Assembly (NCBI GenBank): GCA_902500695.1 | Contig: CABVRQ010000082.1 | Coordinates: forward strand, 1-16,376 | DNA from: an uncultured Nitrospira sp. | GTDB lineage: Bacteria > Nitrospirota > Nitrospiria > Nitrospirales > UBA8639 | Length of the DNA stretch: 16,376 nucleotides | Reading direction: 5' to 3' | In this document: positions 1 to 6,963 of the stretch, in pieces | Layout: every line of letters starts with the position of its first letter | Numbering within the stretch: the stretch's first letter is position 1 | Made by a program: the position numbers and the translations under genes | The notes under the pieces: generated by a model | The model's database searches: none | What the model saw: the letters and a program-made list of their open reading frames with translations, nothing else | Told to the model about the DNA's origin: nothing

Positions 1-410
1 ATGCCATCTTCCAAATACACTTCCGATACGCGAAGAAATGCATATTGGGCATAAAACGCTTCCAAATACTCTTGGGCGGAAATTCGAATGGGAGTCTTAG
101 GCCAACAAACAGATAACTCCTGCAAGGCTGTTTGTAATAGTTTATGACCAATCCCCAGCCTACGGAAATCAGTTTTCACCACAAATCGTCCAAGATTGAC
201 TTCGGGATAACGAAGCCCTGGCGGGAGAATCCGTGTATAAGCAATCAGTTCTCCACCCTCATTACAGCCAGAAAGATGCCTGGTCTCCGGGTGCCGGTCA
301 TACTCATCCAACTCCCGATATGCACATTGCTGCTCCACCACAAACACATCCACCCGCAACTGCAAAATTTCAAACAATTGCTCGACAGTCAATTGCTGAA
401 ACGTCTTCAC
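1..410 (-). CDS. elaA: ElaA-type GNAT acetyltransferase, 3' end cut by window edge
   Basis: Reading the minus strand from a GTG at 410 gives about 136 residues without a stop, running off the window just before the expected C-terminus. It carries the ElaA family signatures: LQLRVDVFVVEQQC near the start, ELIAYTRILP, the acetyl-CoA loop region FRRLGIGHKLL, and SAQEYLEAFYAQYAF followed by EVYLEDGI, which in the family continues as PHI. ElaA proteins are small cytoplasmic GNAT N-acyltransferases of poorly known substrate. The start is odd. An in-frame ATG at 431 would give the usual family N-terminus (MPDIQ-x-EVKTF) but is broken by a TGA at 414-416, where a tryptophan (TGG) would fit. Neither start has a good Shine-Dalgarno sequence. 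The gene may therefore start at GTG or carry a recent nonsense mutation. It lies 45-66 bp behind the helical-repeat gene on the same strand, possibly as the operon tail. Confidence 0.75.
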   Translation of the reverse strand, partial: MKTFQQLTVEQLFEILQLRVDVFVVEQQCAYRELDEYDRHPETRHLSGCNEGGELIAYTRILPPGLRYPEVNLGRFVVKTDFRRLGIGHKLLQTALQELSVCWPKTPIRISAQEYLEAFYAQYAFLRVSEVYLEDG

Positions 411-476
411 TTCTCACTGGATATCTGGCATGGTTTAGAAAAAACTCTAATTTCCCTGAATATTTTTCTTTTTCAC

Positions 477-2159
477 TTAACCTGCCATTTTCAACTTTAT
501 GGGACGATGTGGTGCATCAAGTATCCCTCGGACTACACCTAGCAAAGATTTTGATTTCACAAATGGGGACGTTACCTTCTTTGACCACTTCAAGGCTCCT
601 TGTGAATCCCCCTGATAAGCCTGGGCATACGCAATTTCCTGTAAAAGCTCAGCTTGAGACTGTTCTTCTTTAATAGAAGAAATGATTTTCAATGCCCTGT
701 CCACTTTTCCTTCTTTGACAAAAGCCAGCGAGATGTCTTTTAGCGCTCTAGACCTTCTCGTTTCATCAATCAATGAAGCAATTCGGACGGCCTCTTCCAC
801 ATGACCTTTTTGAACCTGAATGTAGGAAATTTTTTCCAACGCCATTTCCCGATTGTAAGGAGGCCTATCGCCTTTCCTGGTAATCTTCCCCAAAGTCTCC
901 AAAGCCCCTTCGATATCCCCTGATTCGGCTTGCCCGTCTGCAATGGCTTCATACGGGGAATCCTCCAGTTCAGAGTCTAACGAATCGGCAATCTCTAATG
1001 CTTGTTTGACCTTACCTGACCTGGCAAGGTCTCGTAATATGAAAATATATGGAGGAGGCCAAGGAATTTCTGCCCTGAAGCGAGAAGCCGTCTGCAATGC
1101 CCCTTTCACATTTCCCGCTTTTGCTTGATAGACTGCAATTTCTCGCAAGGCATGATTTTTATGAGCAACGATTTCAACTAACTCCGTGGTTCGTAAGGCA
1201 CCGGCTATATCTCCAGCCTTGGCTTGGCATGCTGCAATCCCCCACAGAACTTCTGACTTCGCAAAGCTTTTTTGGGTGGCAGATGCTCCACGTAGCGCAC
1301 GCTTAAGATTAATAAGACTTTCCTGAATGCTCCCAGCCTCGATTTGCACAAACGCAATACCTTGCCATGCCTTGGCGCTGGCATGTCCATCTGGAATTGT
1401 TTTGGCAACCTCAATTGCACCGGCAATATCCTTAATAGATATTTGAGCCAATACCACTCCCTCCAAAGCATATTGCCGGGTAAGGCCCAGCGGAATTCCA
1501 TTAATCTCCGACAATAATCCTTTCAATTGACCTTTTTTTATCTCCTCTTCTGCGATTCCCCAGAGGGCAGAAGGATATCGGTCAGCTGCCTTCAGGGCGG
1601 TTTGAAAACCGCCACGAAGATCTCCTTTTATCGCTTGGAATTCTCCAATGGCTTTCAATGCATCTTCTTTTGCATTGGTTCCCGTCTCAATTCTGTTTAA
1701 AATTACTAGCGCCCCAGGGACATCTCCGGATTTAGCTTTCTCCAAAGCAATTCCTCCCAAGGCCTGTTCCCGTTCAAGAGTTGGAAGGGTTGTGGCCATT
1801 TGAATCGCATCATCAATCTGACCTACCTTCGCCCTCGCAAGGGCAATCTCTTTTGTTAGTCTGTTTTTCCGGAAATTGGTGAGAGACCCATCCGGAATCT
1901 TCACCAAGGACTGGAGGGCATTGCCAATATATCCTGTCTTGGCTTGCACAATACCCAACTCTTCCAATAAAACATGTTTATCGGGACTCTCCTTTAAGAT
2001 TTCGACCAAGCCAGCCACTTGTTTCAGAATCGCTTGAACATCAAATGATTCATGTAAATCATTGGCAAAAACCTGACCTGTAGTAAAAAAGAAGAGAAGA
2101 CATTCCCCAAAAAACCATTTTGCAATTTTAAGATATCTACCCTGTCCCTCTTTAATCAT
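477..2159 (-). CDS. Exported TPR-like helical repeat protein
   Basis: A 560-residue protein of unknown function. The N-terminus (basic stretch, then a hydrophobic core around WFFGECLLFFFTTG, then QVFA before NDLHE) looks like a Sec signal peptide of about 32 residues, so the protein is probably periplasmic. The rest is roughly a dozen degenerate 35-45 residue repeats with the pattern ALxxIAxxQAKAGDIxGALxxA, as in tetratricopeptide-like alpha solenoids. These usually serve as protein-binding scaffolds. No catalytic domain is visible. I chose ATG at 2159; an in-frame TTG at 2186 preceded by AGGTAG could add nine residues. It follows the DUF1015 gene by 65 bp (38 bp from the TTG) on the same strand and precedes elaA, so all three may be cotranscribed. 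Several adjacent repeats resemble each other closely, which suggests growth by internal duplication. Confidence 0.8.
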   Translation of the reverse strand: MIKEGQGRYLKIAKWFFGECLLFFFTTGQVFANDLHESFDVQAILKQVAGLVEILKESPDKHVLLEELGIVQAKTGYIGNALQSLVKIPDGSLTNFRKNRLTKEIALARAKVGQIDDAIQMATTLPTLEREQALGGIALEKAKSGDVPGALVILNRIETGTNAKEDALKAIGEFQAIKGDLRGGFQTALKAADRYPSALWGIAEEEIKKGQLKGLLSEINGIPLGLTRQYALEGVVLAQISIKDIAGAIEVAKTIPDGHASAKAWQGIAFVQIEAGSIQESLINLKRALRGASATQKSFAKSEVLWGIAACQAKAGDIAGALRTTELVEIVAHKNHALREIAVYQAKAGNVKGALQTASRFRAEIPWPPPYIFILRDLARSGKVKQALEIADSLDSELEDSPYEAIADGQAESGDIEGALETLGKITRKGDRPPYNREMALEKISYIQVQKGHVEEAVRIASLIDETRRSRALKDISLAFVKEGKVDRALKIISSIKEEQSQAELLQEIAYAQAYQGDSQGALKWSKKVTSPFVKSKSLLGVVRGILDAPHRPIKLKMAG

Positions 2160-2224
2160 GTTTCGATATTCATATGAAATTTTCAAAACTACCTGGCTTA
2201 TTCGCGAGGGATCAATCCTGTTAC

Positions 2225-3472
2225 CTATTCATCACGCAACATGTGCACAAACAACCCGTCACGGAGTTTGGGTTCAAACCAGGTGCTTTTGGGAGGCATG
2301 ACACGATCCGCATCCGCCACCGCCATCAGTTCCTCAACAGTTGTGGGGTACAACCAGAAGGCGACAGCCCAGTCCCCACTGTCCACCAACGCCGCAAGTT
2401 GTTGGGTCCCGCGAATTCCGCCCACAAAATCTATGCGTGGATCTGATCGTTGGTCTTTGATTCCTAAGAGCGGATCCAACACCCGCTCCGTCAATTCTGA
2501 AACCGCTAGCGCACGCACCGGGTCCCGCTGACTGTTCAACGACGGATCCTGTTTGGGTTGAGCCCGATGCCACTGCCCTTCCAGATACATATCGAAACCG
2601 GCGGAAGGTGGTTTGCCTGGTTGCCCAGTCACTTGTAATTCAAAGTGCGGAGCTAATTTCTCGAGTAATTCTTTGGGGGTGAGCCCATTCAAATCCCGAA
2701 CGACTCGATTGTAGGGAAGGATTTGTAATTGGTCATGTGGAAAGATGACGGCCAGAAAACCATCTTCGTGATTTCCGGAAGGAAGCACACTGGCATGGCC
2801 ACGGGAGGCGCGCACTCGGCTTGCCGCGGCCGACCGATGATGCCCATCAGCGATATATAATGCCGGAAGTACTTGAAAGTCCTTGATGACTTCTTGAATG
2901 GCGGATGGATCTCGCACACTCCAGACCGTATGCTCGATTTTATCCTCAGCGATAAAATGCACATCCGGCTTCGTATTCGTCACCCCTTTTAACCACTGAT
3001 CGATTTTGGCCGTCTGGCGAAAAAAGAGGAGGACCGGCCCGGATTGCGATTCATGAGTTTCAATAATTTTTACCCGATCGGCTTCCTTGACCGGCCGCGT
3101 ATATTCGTGCTTTTTGATGATACCCCGGTCGTATTCGTCGACGGACGCCAAGGCCACGATCCCGGTTTGCTCATGCTGCCCCCACTTTTGTCGGTAGACC
3201 CCTAAAAGTGGTTGTGATTCTTGAGCCAACACGCCATCGTTGATGAGCTTTCGAAGATTGTCAGCCCCTCGTTGGTAAACCTCGCCAGAATACGGGTCGA
3301 CTCCATCACCAAGCTCAAGCTCTGCCCGGCCAATACGCAGGAAACAATGGGGATTCCCCTCTGCTAAATCGCGCGCTTCTTTCAACGAAACGACGTCATA
3401 GGGAGGAGCTGCTACTTGACTGGCCAATTCTGGTCTGGGCCTGACGGCGCGAAACGGCGCGATGGTTGCCAT
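2225..3472 (-). CDS. DUF1015 (COG4198) family protein
   Basis: A 415-residue soluble protein of the DUF1015 family, close to the family's usual length. Visible signatures are the N-terminal IAPFRAVRPRPE and AAPPYDVVSLKEAR segments, PHCFLRI near residues 41-47, the core ADGHHRSAA motif at 209-217, and the C-terminal MPPKSTWFEPKLRDGLF at 392-408. The DGHHR motif resembles the nucleotide-binding DGxHR element of ParB/sulfiredoxin-fold proteins, but I infer no specific reaction from it. The ATG at 3472 is preceded by AAGGAGA at good spacing. The frame stays open upstream to 3667, but that extension does not look like the family and has no better start. It heads the minus-strand group DUF1015, helical-repeat protein, elaA. 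The family is widespread and biochemically uncharacterised as far as I know. Confidence 0.9.
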   Translation of the reverse strand: MATIAPFRAVRPRPELASQVAAPPYDVVSLKEARDLAEGNPHCFLRIGRAELELGDGVDPYSGEVYQRGADNLRKLINDGVLAQESQPLLGVYRQKWGQHEQTGIVALASVDEYDRGIIKKHEYTRPVKEADRVKIIETHESQSGPVLLFFRQTAKIDQWLKGVTNTKPDVHFIAEDKIEHTVWSVRDPSAIQEVIKDFQVLPALYIADGHHRSAAASRVRASRGHASVLPSGNHEDGFLAVIFPHDQLQILPYNRVVRDLNGLTPKELLEKLAPHFELQVTGQPGKPPSAGFDMYLEGQWHRAQPKQDPSLNSQRDPVRALAVSELTERVLDPLLGIKDQRSDPRIDFVGGIRGTQQLAALVDSGDWAVAFWLYPTTVEELMAVADADRVMPPKSTWFEPKLRDGLFVHMLRDE

Positions 3473-3690
3473 ACAATCATTCTCCTTATTTAAATGGATG
3501 CACTTAAACCTTTCAGATGAAACACCATTATCATCCGGAAAACGGGTCCTCCCGTTCCCTGGACAAGGGTAAACGATAGTATTGGAGACGAGCAACGTTT
3601 TTACGCACATTGGCAGGAGAGACTGATGACGAAAGACAGGAACCAAATAGGAACGATTGGGGATCATACAAAATATATGACTCTTCGCTC

Positions 3691-3710
3691 TTTCATGTGA
3701 GTCACTGAAA
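3691..3710. promoter_or_regulatory. Near-perfect palindrome upstream of DUF1015 gene
   Basis: TTTCATGTGA and TCACTGAAA face each other around a single G and pair over nine bases with one extra T in the left arm. A TGACTC at 3678 also mirrors the GAGTCA inside it. It lies about 220 bp upstream of the DUF1015 start and could be an operator, or chance. No matching regulator is recognised. Confidence 0.25.
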
Positions 3711-3720
3711 GGTTCGGCTC

Positions 3721-4030
3721 ATAGGATCCGACGCCTGCCGTCTGGCCCAAGGGAGGGACGCTCTCATCATCCAGCGGGCCTTGTTTGAGCGAAGCGAGTT
3801 GGTCCGCCCTCTTCAGACTGGCGTCCATCCCCTCCTAATGAGGCCAGACGGGGCGTCAGTGGTTTTGGGGCCTTTTGCCGGAACAAAAGGGCCTCGCCTG
3901 CCGGGGCGAAACTCGGCAACCCCGAAAACCACTTTGATGCAAGATTTGGTGGAGCAAATGCGACGCGATTACTTGCCAACGCTTGTTGACTGGCCAAACC
4001 CAAGGTAGATTCTTGGATAACCATCGGCAA
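3721..4030. repeat. Gene-free stretch with nested inverted repeats
   Basis: The interval 3473-4066 has no convincing gene. Within it, 3858-3870 (AGTGGTTTTGGGG) mirrors 3920-3933 (CCCCGAAAACCACT) with one bulged base. Between those arms, GGCCTTTTG at 3869-3877 and CAAAAGGGCC at 3884-3893 form a tight hairpin. The stretch beginning TTTGAGCGAAGCGAGTT (3783) resembles, from memory, intergenic repeat DNA found in several other bacteria, so this may be a dispersed structured repeat. Short open frames on both strands here have no codon bias, family match or ribosome site and are best regarded as spurious. No second copy lies in this window. Confidence 0.45.
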
Positions 4031-4066
4031 GCTGTAAGGCCAAAACCATAAATTCTGTATGATCCA

Positions 4067-4822
4067 CTATTGGCCGATGTACCAGCCCACACCCGAGCGT
4101 TCCAAATAGCTCGTCAGAAGAAAGAAGGAATTGGTATAGAGGAGACCGCCGACGGCCACCAGCAGCAATCCACTCATGATGGAGAGCGGCTTAATATAGT
4201 TTCGGATCTGCCGGAAATGGGTTAAGAATCGATCGAGCCATACAGCAGTGACAAGCAGTGGAAGCCCAAGCCCAAGTGAGTAGAAAACCAGGAGGGCCAA
4301 TCCATCAACAGCGGTATCGGTGGTGCCGGCATACAATAAGATAGACGTGAGTATAGGCCCCACGCAGGGAGTCCAACCGACGGCGAAGGTGACTCCGATG
4401 AGAAAGGATCCCAGATAGCCTACAGGGCGGCTCTGAAAATGGAGACGCCGTTCTTGGGACAGAAAACCGAAGTTGAACAGCCCCAGCACATACAGACCAA
4501 ACAGGACAATCAGCCCTCCTCCGATCTTTCGCAGATAGTCCTGATAGTTGATCAGCCATTGGCCGAACAAACTGGCCGAGAGGCCAAACGCGATGAAGAC
4601 GACCGAAAACCCTCCGATGAATAACAGAGAATTGACAATGATTGGCTTCCGAACCTGATGCCGCCCGGTGGGAGCCCTGAGTTGGTCAATGGAAAGTCCC
4701 GTGATATACGAGACGTAGGACGGCACCAGAGGAAGCACGCAAGGGGAAACGAATGACAACAGCCCGGCTCCAAACGCCGCCAACAAGGTGACCTGAGAAA
4801 TGTGCGTGACGGATTCCATCAT
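4067..4822 (-). CDS. ccdA: CcdA-type cytochrome c biogenesis / thiol-disulfide transporter
   Basis: A 251-residue inner-membrane protein of the CcdA/DsbD transmembrane family. It moves reducing equivalents from cytoplasmic thioredoxin across the membrane to periplasmic thioredoxin-like partners. The two signature redox cysteines are present: Cys28 in SFVSPCVLPLVPSY and Cys153 in VGWTPCVGPIL. About six hydrophobic segments are visible (roughly residues 10-40, 62-90, 100-120, 137-165, 175-195 and 212-235). Start codons ATG at 4822 and 4819 are adjacent; upstream sequence has only a weak Shine-Dalgarno (GGACAG). It follows the TlpA-like gene by 43 bp on the same strand, so that thioredoxin is its most likely redox partner. 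The pairing supports a role in cytochrome c haem ligation or in reducing a periplasmic thiol protein. Confidence 0.93.
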   Translation of the reverse strand: MMESVTHISQVTLLAAFGAGLLSFVSPCVLPLVPSYVSYITGLSIDQLRAPTGRHQVRKPIIVNSLLFIGGFSVVFIAFGLSASLFGQWLINYQDYLRKIGGGLIVLFGLYVLGLFNFGFLSQERRLHFQSRPVGYLGSFLIGVTFAVGWTPCVGPILTSILLYAGTTDTAVDGLALLVFYSLGLGLPLLVTAVWLDRFLTHFRQIRNYIKPLSIMSGLLLVAVGGLLYTNSFFLLTSYLERSGVGWYIGQ

Positions 4823-4865
4823 GAGTGTTCTGTCCGTGGGTAACCGGGTCGTCCCCGTTGAACGT

Positions 4866-5459
4866 TTATTTTCTTAGACTCTTGAGAAACTCCTGATACT
4901 GAGGATTCTGGTTGATCCCTGCACCACGGTGGGCAAGGATCATTTCCCCATCTGCGTCCATCACCACGAATGTCGGAGTAGCATTGACGCCGAAGGCTTG
5001 CGCCACCTCATTATCCTGATCGTAGGCTGTGGGATACACAAAGGTATCAGGGTTGGATGTGACATACTTCTCCACATGGGCCAGACTGTCTGAGAAGGCA
5101 ATGGTCAGAACTTGAAGCTGGTCCGGTTTGTTGCCTTGATAAAATTTCGCAAGCACCGGCAATTCCATTTGGCAATACCGACACCATGGCGCCCAAAAGA
5201 CGAGAAGGGCCGGGCGACCATTCAAGGAAGCCTTGCTGTAGGTGTGACCGTCAAATGCCCGGAGTTGAAATTCCGGAGCCGGCACGGATGGGCCGGCGGT
5301 AGCTGCCAGGACACCGAAGAGCAGACTCAGGGCGACCATCATGAACCCGGCAATCCCGCCTCTGATTACCGTGATCCATTGTTCCCGGTGGGAGCCTGAG
5401 AGGCTCCCACTGGATGCGGTATTTTTTTGTCTCATCGAGGTACACAATCTCATCCGCAT
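4866..5459 (-). CDS. Membrane-anchored TlpA/ResA-like thioredoxin
   Basis: A 197-residue protein with a basic N-terminus, one hydrophobic segment at about residues 34-54, then a thioredoxin fold facing the periplasm. The active site is WAPWCRYC (Cys93 and Cys96) and the cis-proline is in NATPTFVV (Pro162). AFDGHTYSKASLNGRPALLVFW is the usual AhpC/TSA-Redoxin opening of ResA/TlpA/CcmG relatives. The expected role is reduction of periplasmic disulfides, for example apocytochrome c thiols, using electrons from CcdA encoded immediately downstream. The ATG at 5459 has AAGGAG five bases upstream. That ribosome site lies in the short gap after the DsrE-like gene's stop (5469-5471), so the two genes are almost certainly cotranscribed. 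The tail is extended beyond the anchor on the cytoplasmic side by about 30 polar residues. Confidence 0.9.
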   Translation of the reverse strand: MRMRLCTSMRQKNTASSGSLSGSHREQWITVIRGGIAGFMMVALSLLFGVLAATAGPSVPAPEFQLRAFDGHTYSKASLNGRPALLVFWAPWCRYCQMELPVLAKFYQGNKPDQLQVLTIAFSDSLAHVEKYVTSNPDTFVYPTAYDQDNEVAQAFGVNATPTFVVMDADGEMILAHRGAGINQNPQYQEFLKSLRK

Positions 5460-5468
5460 ATTTTCTCC

Positions 5469-5945
5469 TTACGGTTTGATATACACATATCCTTCGCGTT
5501 GAAGATCGGCAATGCGCTTCACGGCAACCGGATGCTCGGTAGGTGTGAACCCGGCCACCAATTTCTCAAGCGGTGTCCCATACAGTTTCATCGAGACCTG
5601 ACACATTTCGGCCTTGATACCCTTGTCAATGACCGCCTTCAATTTATCTTTCAACTCCTGATCGACCGTGTCGCTTTCAAATAACTTCAAGGCCGGACCA
5701 TGCACGACCAGCACGAGGTCGATTTTGTCTGGTCCGCCTTCGGCTTCGATGTGTTTGTTAATCAAAGCCATCGTGTATTTGGCGAGAGCCGGGTCGTTAC
5801 TATCCAGGTGATACAACACTTTCACTTTGTCCTGGCCCGGTGTCTTATCTGCCAGAACCAAACCGGGACTCAGAATCAGTCCATACACACAAGCAAACAC
5901 CAACGCCGAGAGCATCAGGAACGGCTTAGGAATGAAATTCAGCAT
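5469..5945 (-). CDS. Exported DsrE-like protein
   Basis: A 158-residue protein starting at ATG 5945, which has an excellent AAGGAGG five bases upstream. The first 32 residues are hydrophobic and end LVLA before DKTPGQ, a good Sec signal peptide, so the mature form is periplasmic. The mature part reads like the DsrE/DsrF fold: VKVLYHLDSNDPALAKYTMALIN, then IDLVLVVHGPALKLF, then a single cysteine at 115 in IKAEMCQVSMK, and a C-terminal segment ending in GYVYIKP. In cytoplasmic relatives the equivalent cysteine carries sulfur. An exported DsrE next to TlpA and CcdA suggests a sulfur- or thiol-handling partner kept reduced by those two. Substrate unknown. It is the first gene of the three-gene operon. 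Confidence 0.85.
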   Translation of the reverse strand: MLNFIPKPFLMLSALVFACVYGLILSPGLVLADKTPGQDKVKVLYHLDSNDPALAKYTMALINKHIEAEGGPDKIDLVLVVHGPALKLFESDTVDQELKDKLKAVIDKGIKAEMCQVSMKLYGTPLEKLVAGFTPTEHPVAVKRIADLQREGYVYIKP

Positions 5946-6085
5946 GACGGCCTCCTTGGATTGAACAGTGGATGAGAACAGGCTCCATTTGGGAGTCTTC
6001 ATCGTCTGAGGCTATTGTGTATGAATTGAGAGGAAAGCGGTAGGTGCGAACACCAGGAGTCGGGCGACTATTCCGCCCTTATCCG

Positions 6086-6107
6086 AATAGGGGTAAATGC
6101 CCCTATT
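6086..6107. promoter_or_regulatory. 8-bp perfect hairpin/palindrome upstream of the DsrE operon
   Basis: AATAGGGG and CCCCTATT form a perfect eight-base inverted repeat around TAAATG, about 140 bp upstream of the DsrE-like start and next to repeat copy 1. AGGGGTA within it fits one NarL-type heptamer (RC of TACYYMT), but the second inverted heptamer of a 7-2-7 site is missing. It could be an operator or a small terminator. No clear -35/-10 or -24/-12 promoter was found between it and the gene. Confidence 0.3.
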
Positions 6108-6112
6108 GGGAG

Positions 6113-6299
6113 TGTTGAAAAAGCCCGCCAGCGGCGTTCTCGCCGTTTGGCCGTGCTCACGTACCCCCCGTACGCTCCGCGCGCCCAAACGGCTGCGGCC
6201 TTGCTGGACGAGCCTTTTTTAACACCCCCTAATTTTTCCGGTGTGAGTTTCAGACACTCATAGGCTAATGAAAAGGTCAAACATTTGAATTATTCAACA
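6113..6299 (+). mobile_element. Palindromic MITE-like repeat, copy 1
   Basis: A 187-bp non-coding element bounded by TGTTGAA (6113) and TTCAACA (ending 6299). Its core, 6112-6225, is a long imperfect hairpin whose ends pair as GTGTTGAAAAAG with CTTTTTTAACAC-like sequence. Inside are GCCAGCGGCGTTCTCGCC, a central CGTAC/GTACG stem, and CGGCCTTGCTGGACGAG-like sequence. Copy 2 (10411-10593) matches it along the core in the same orientation, and copy 3 begins at 16265 in the opposite orientation. A variable spacer of about 70 bp separates the core from the right end. The core has A-tracts at its left edge and T-tracts at its right edge, so it could end transcription in both directions. It ends four bases before the response-regulator stop codon. 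It encodes no transposase. Confidence 0.7.
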
Positions 6300-6303
6300 G
6301 CCT

Positions 6304-6963
6304 CTATGGGGAAAACCGGCGGACGAACTCAGCCGCGGCCTGAGAGCGGCGGGTCACCTGCAGTTTCTGGAAAATATTCTCAAGATAATGACCGACGGTT
6401 TTATCGCTCAGGTCGAGCGCTGTGGCAATTTCCTTATTGGTTTTTCCTTCGGCCACGAGTGTTAACACCTTCATTTCCTGAGGAGCCAACGATTCTTTCT
6501 TGCCGTCAGGAGAAGGGATGGAGAGATGCTGCATCTTGGTGAGGACCCGTTCTGTGGTGGCAGGGTCGAGGATGGATTTCCCCTCAGCTACGGTTTGTAC
6601 CGCTCGGACTAACTCTTCTCCGCTGATTTCTTTCAATAGAAAGCCTTTAGCCCCTGCCATGATAGTAGCCATCACCGCTTGGTCGTCGGCAAAGGACGTC
6701 AAAAACAACACACGGGTTTCAGGAGAGGCATTCCGAATCTCCCGACAGGCGTCAATACCGCTCCCGTCCGGCAGACGGACATCCATGAGGACCACATCGG
6801 GATGAAGCCGGTCGGCTTCTGAGACCGCCGTAACCCTGGTCCCTGCTTCACCAACGACCTGAATATTCTCTGTTTCGGTAAAGAGCGTTTTCAGGCCCAG
6901 GCGAAGCACCTCATGATCATCGACCAGTAAAAGACGGATGATGTGTAGGTTACGTCTTGGCAT
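6304..6963 (-). CDS. NarL/FixJ-family response regulator
   Basis: A 219-residue two-component response regulator. The receiver domain (residues 9-125) has the acidic pair Asp15/Asp16, the phospho-acceptor Asp61 in VLMDVRLPDGSG, Thr89 in LFLTS and Lys111 in FLLKE. A LuxR-type helix-turn-helix follows at about 158-212 (LAPQEMKVLTLVAEGKTNKEIA, then LDLSDKTVGHYLENIFQKL). It should bind DNA as a dimer when phosphorylated. The ATG at 6963 has a purine-rich AAGGAAGGGAG directly upstream and overlaps the histidine kinase gene's 3' end by 14 bases, a typical sign of translational coupling with its cognate sensor. Targets are not visible. The stop codon sits right beside repeat copy 1, which may act as the terminator. 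Confidence 0.92.
   Translation of the reverse strand: MPRRNLHIIRLLLVDDHEVLRLGLKTLFTETENIQVVGEAGTRVTAVSEADRLHPDVVLMDVRLPDGSGIDACREIRNASPETRVLFLTSFADDQAVMATIMAGAKGFLLKEISGEELVRAVQTVAEGKSILDPATTERVLTKMQHLSIPSPDGKKESLAPQEMKVLTLVAEGKTNKEIATALDLSDKTVGHYLENIFQKLQVTRRSQAAAEFVRRFSP

Noticed and set aside
3473..3667. Upstream extension of the DUF1015 reading frame
   Set aside because: The family start MATIAPFRAV at 3472 has AAGGAGA upstream; the extension has no family likeness.
3767..4030. Open frames of 75-87 codons on both strands
   Set aside because: They lie in the inverted-repeat island, have no ribosome site or recognisable family, and their peptides look like translated repeat DNA.
6055..6085. 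Possible sigma-54 promoter upstream of the DsrE operon
   Set aside because: A GG-N10-GC spacing exists on the minus strand, but the -24 part reads GGGCGG rather than TGGCA, so the match is too weak.
6068..6280. A 70-codon minus-strand frame in repeat copy 1
   Set aside because: It is the translation of the palindromic repeat and has no coding signature.
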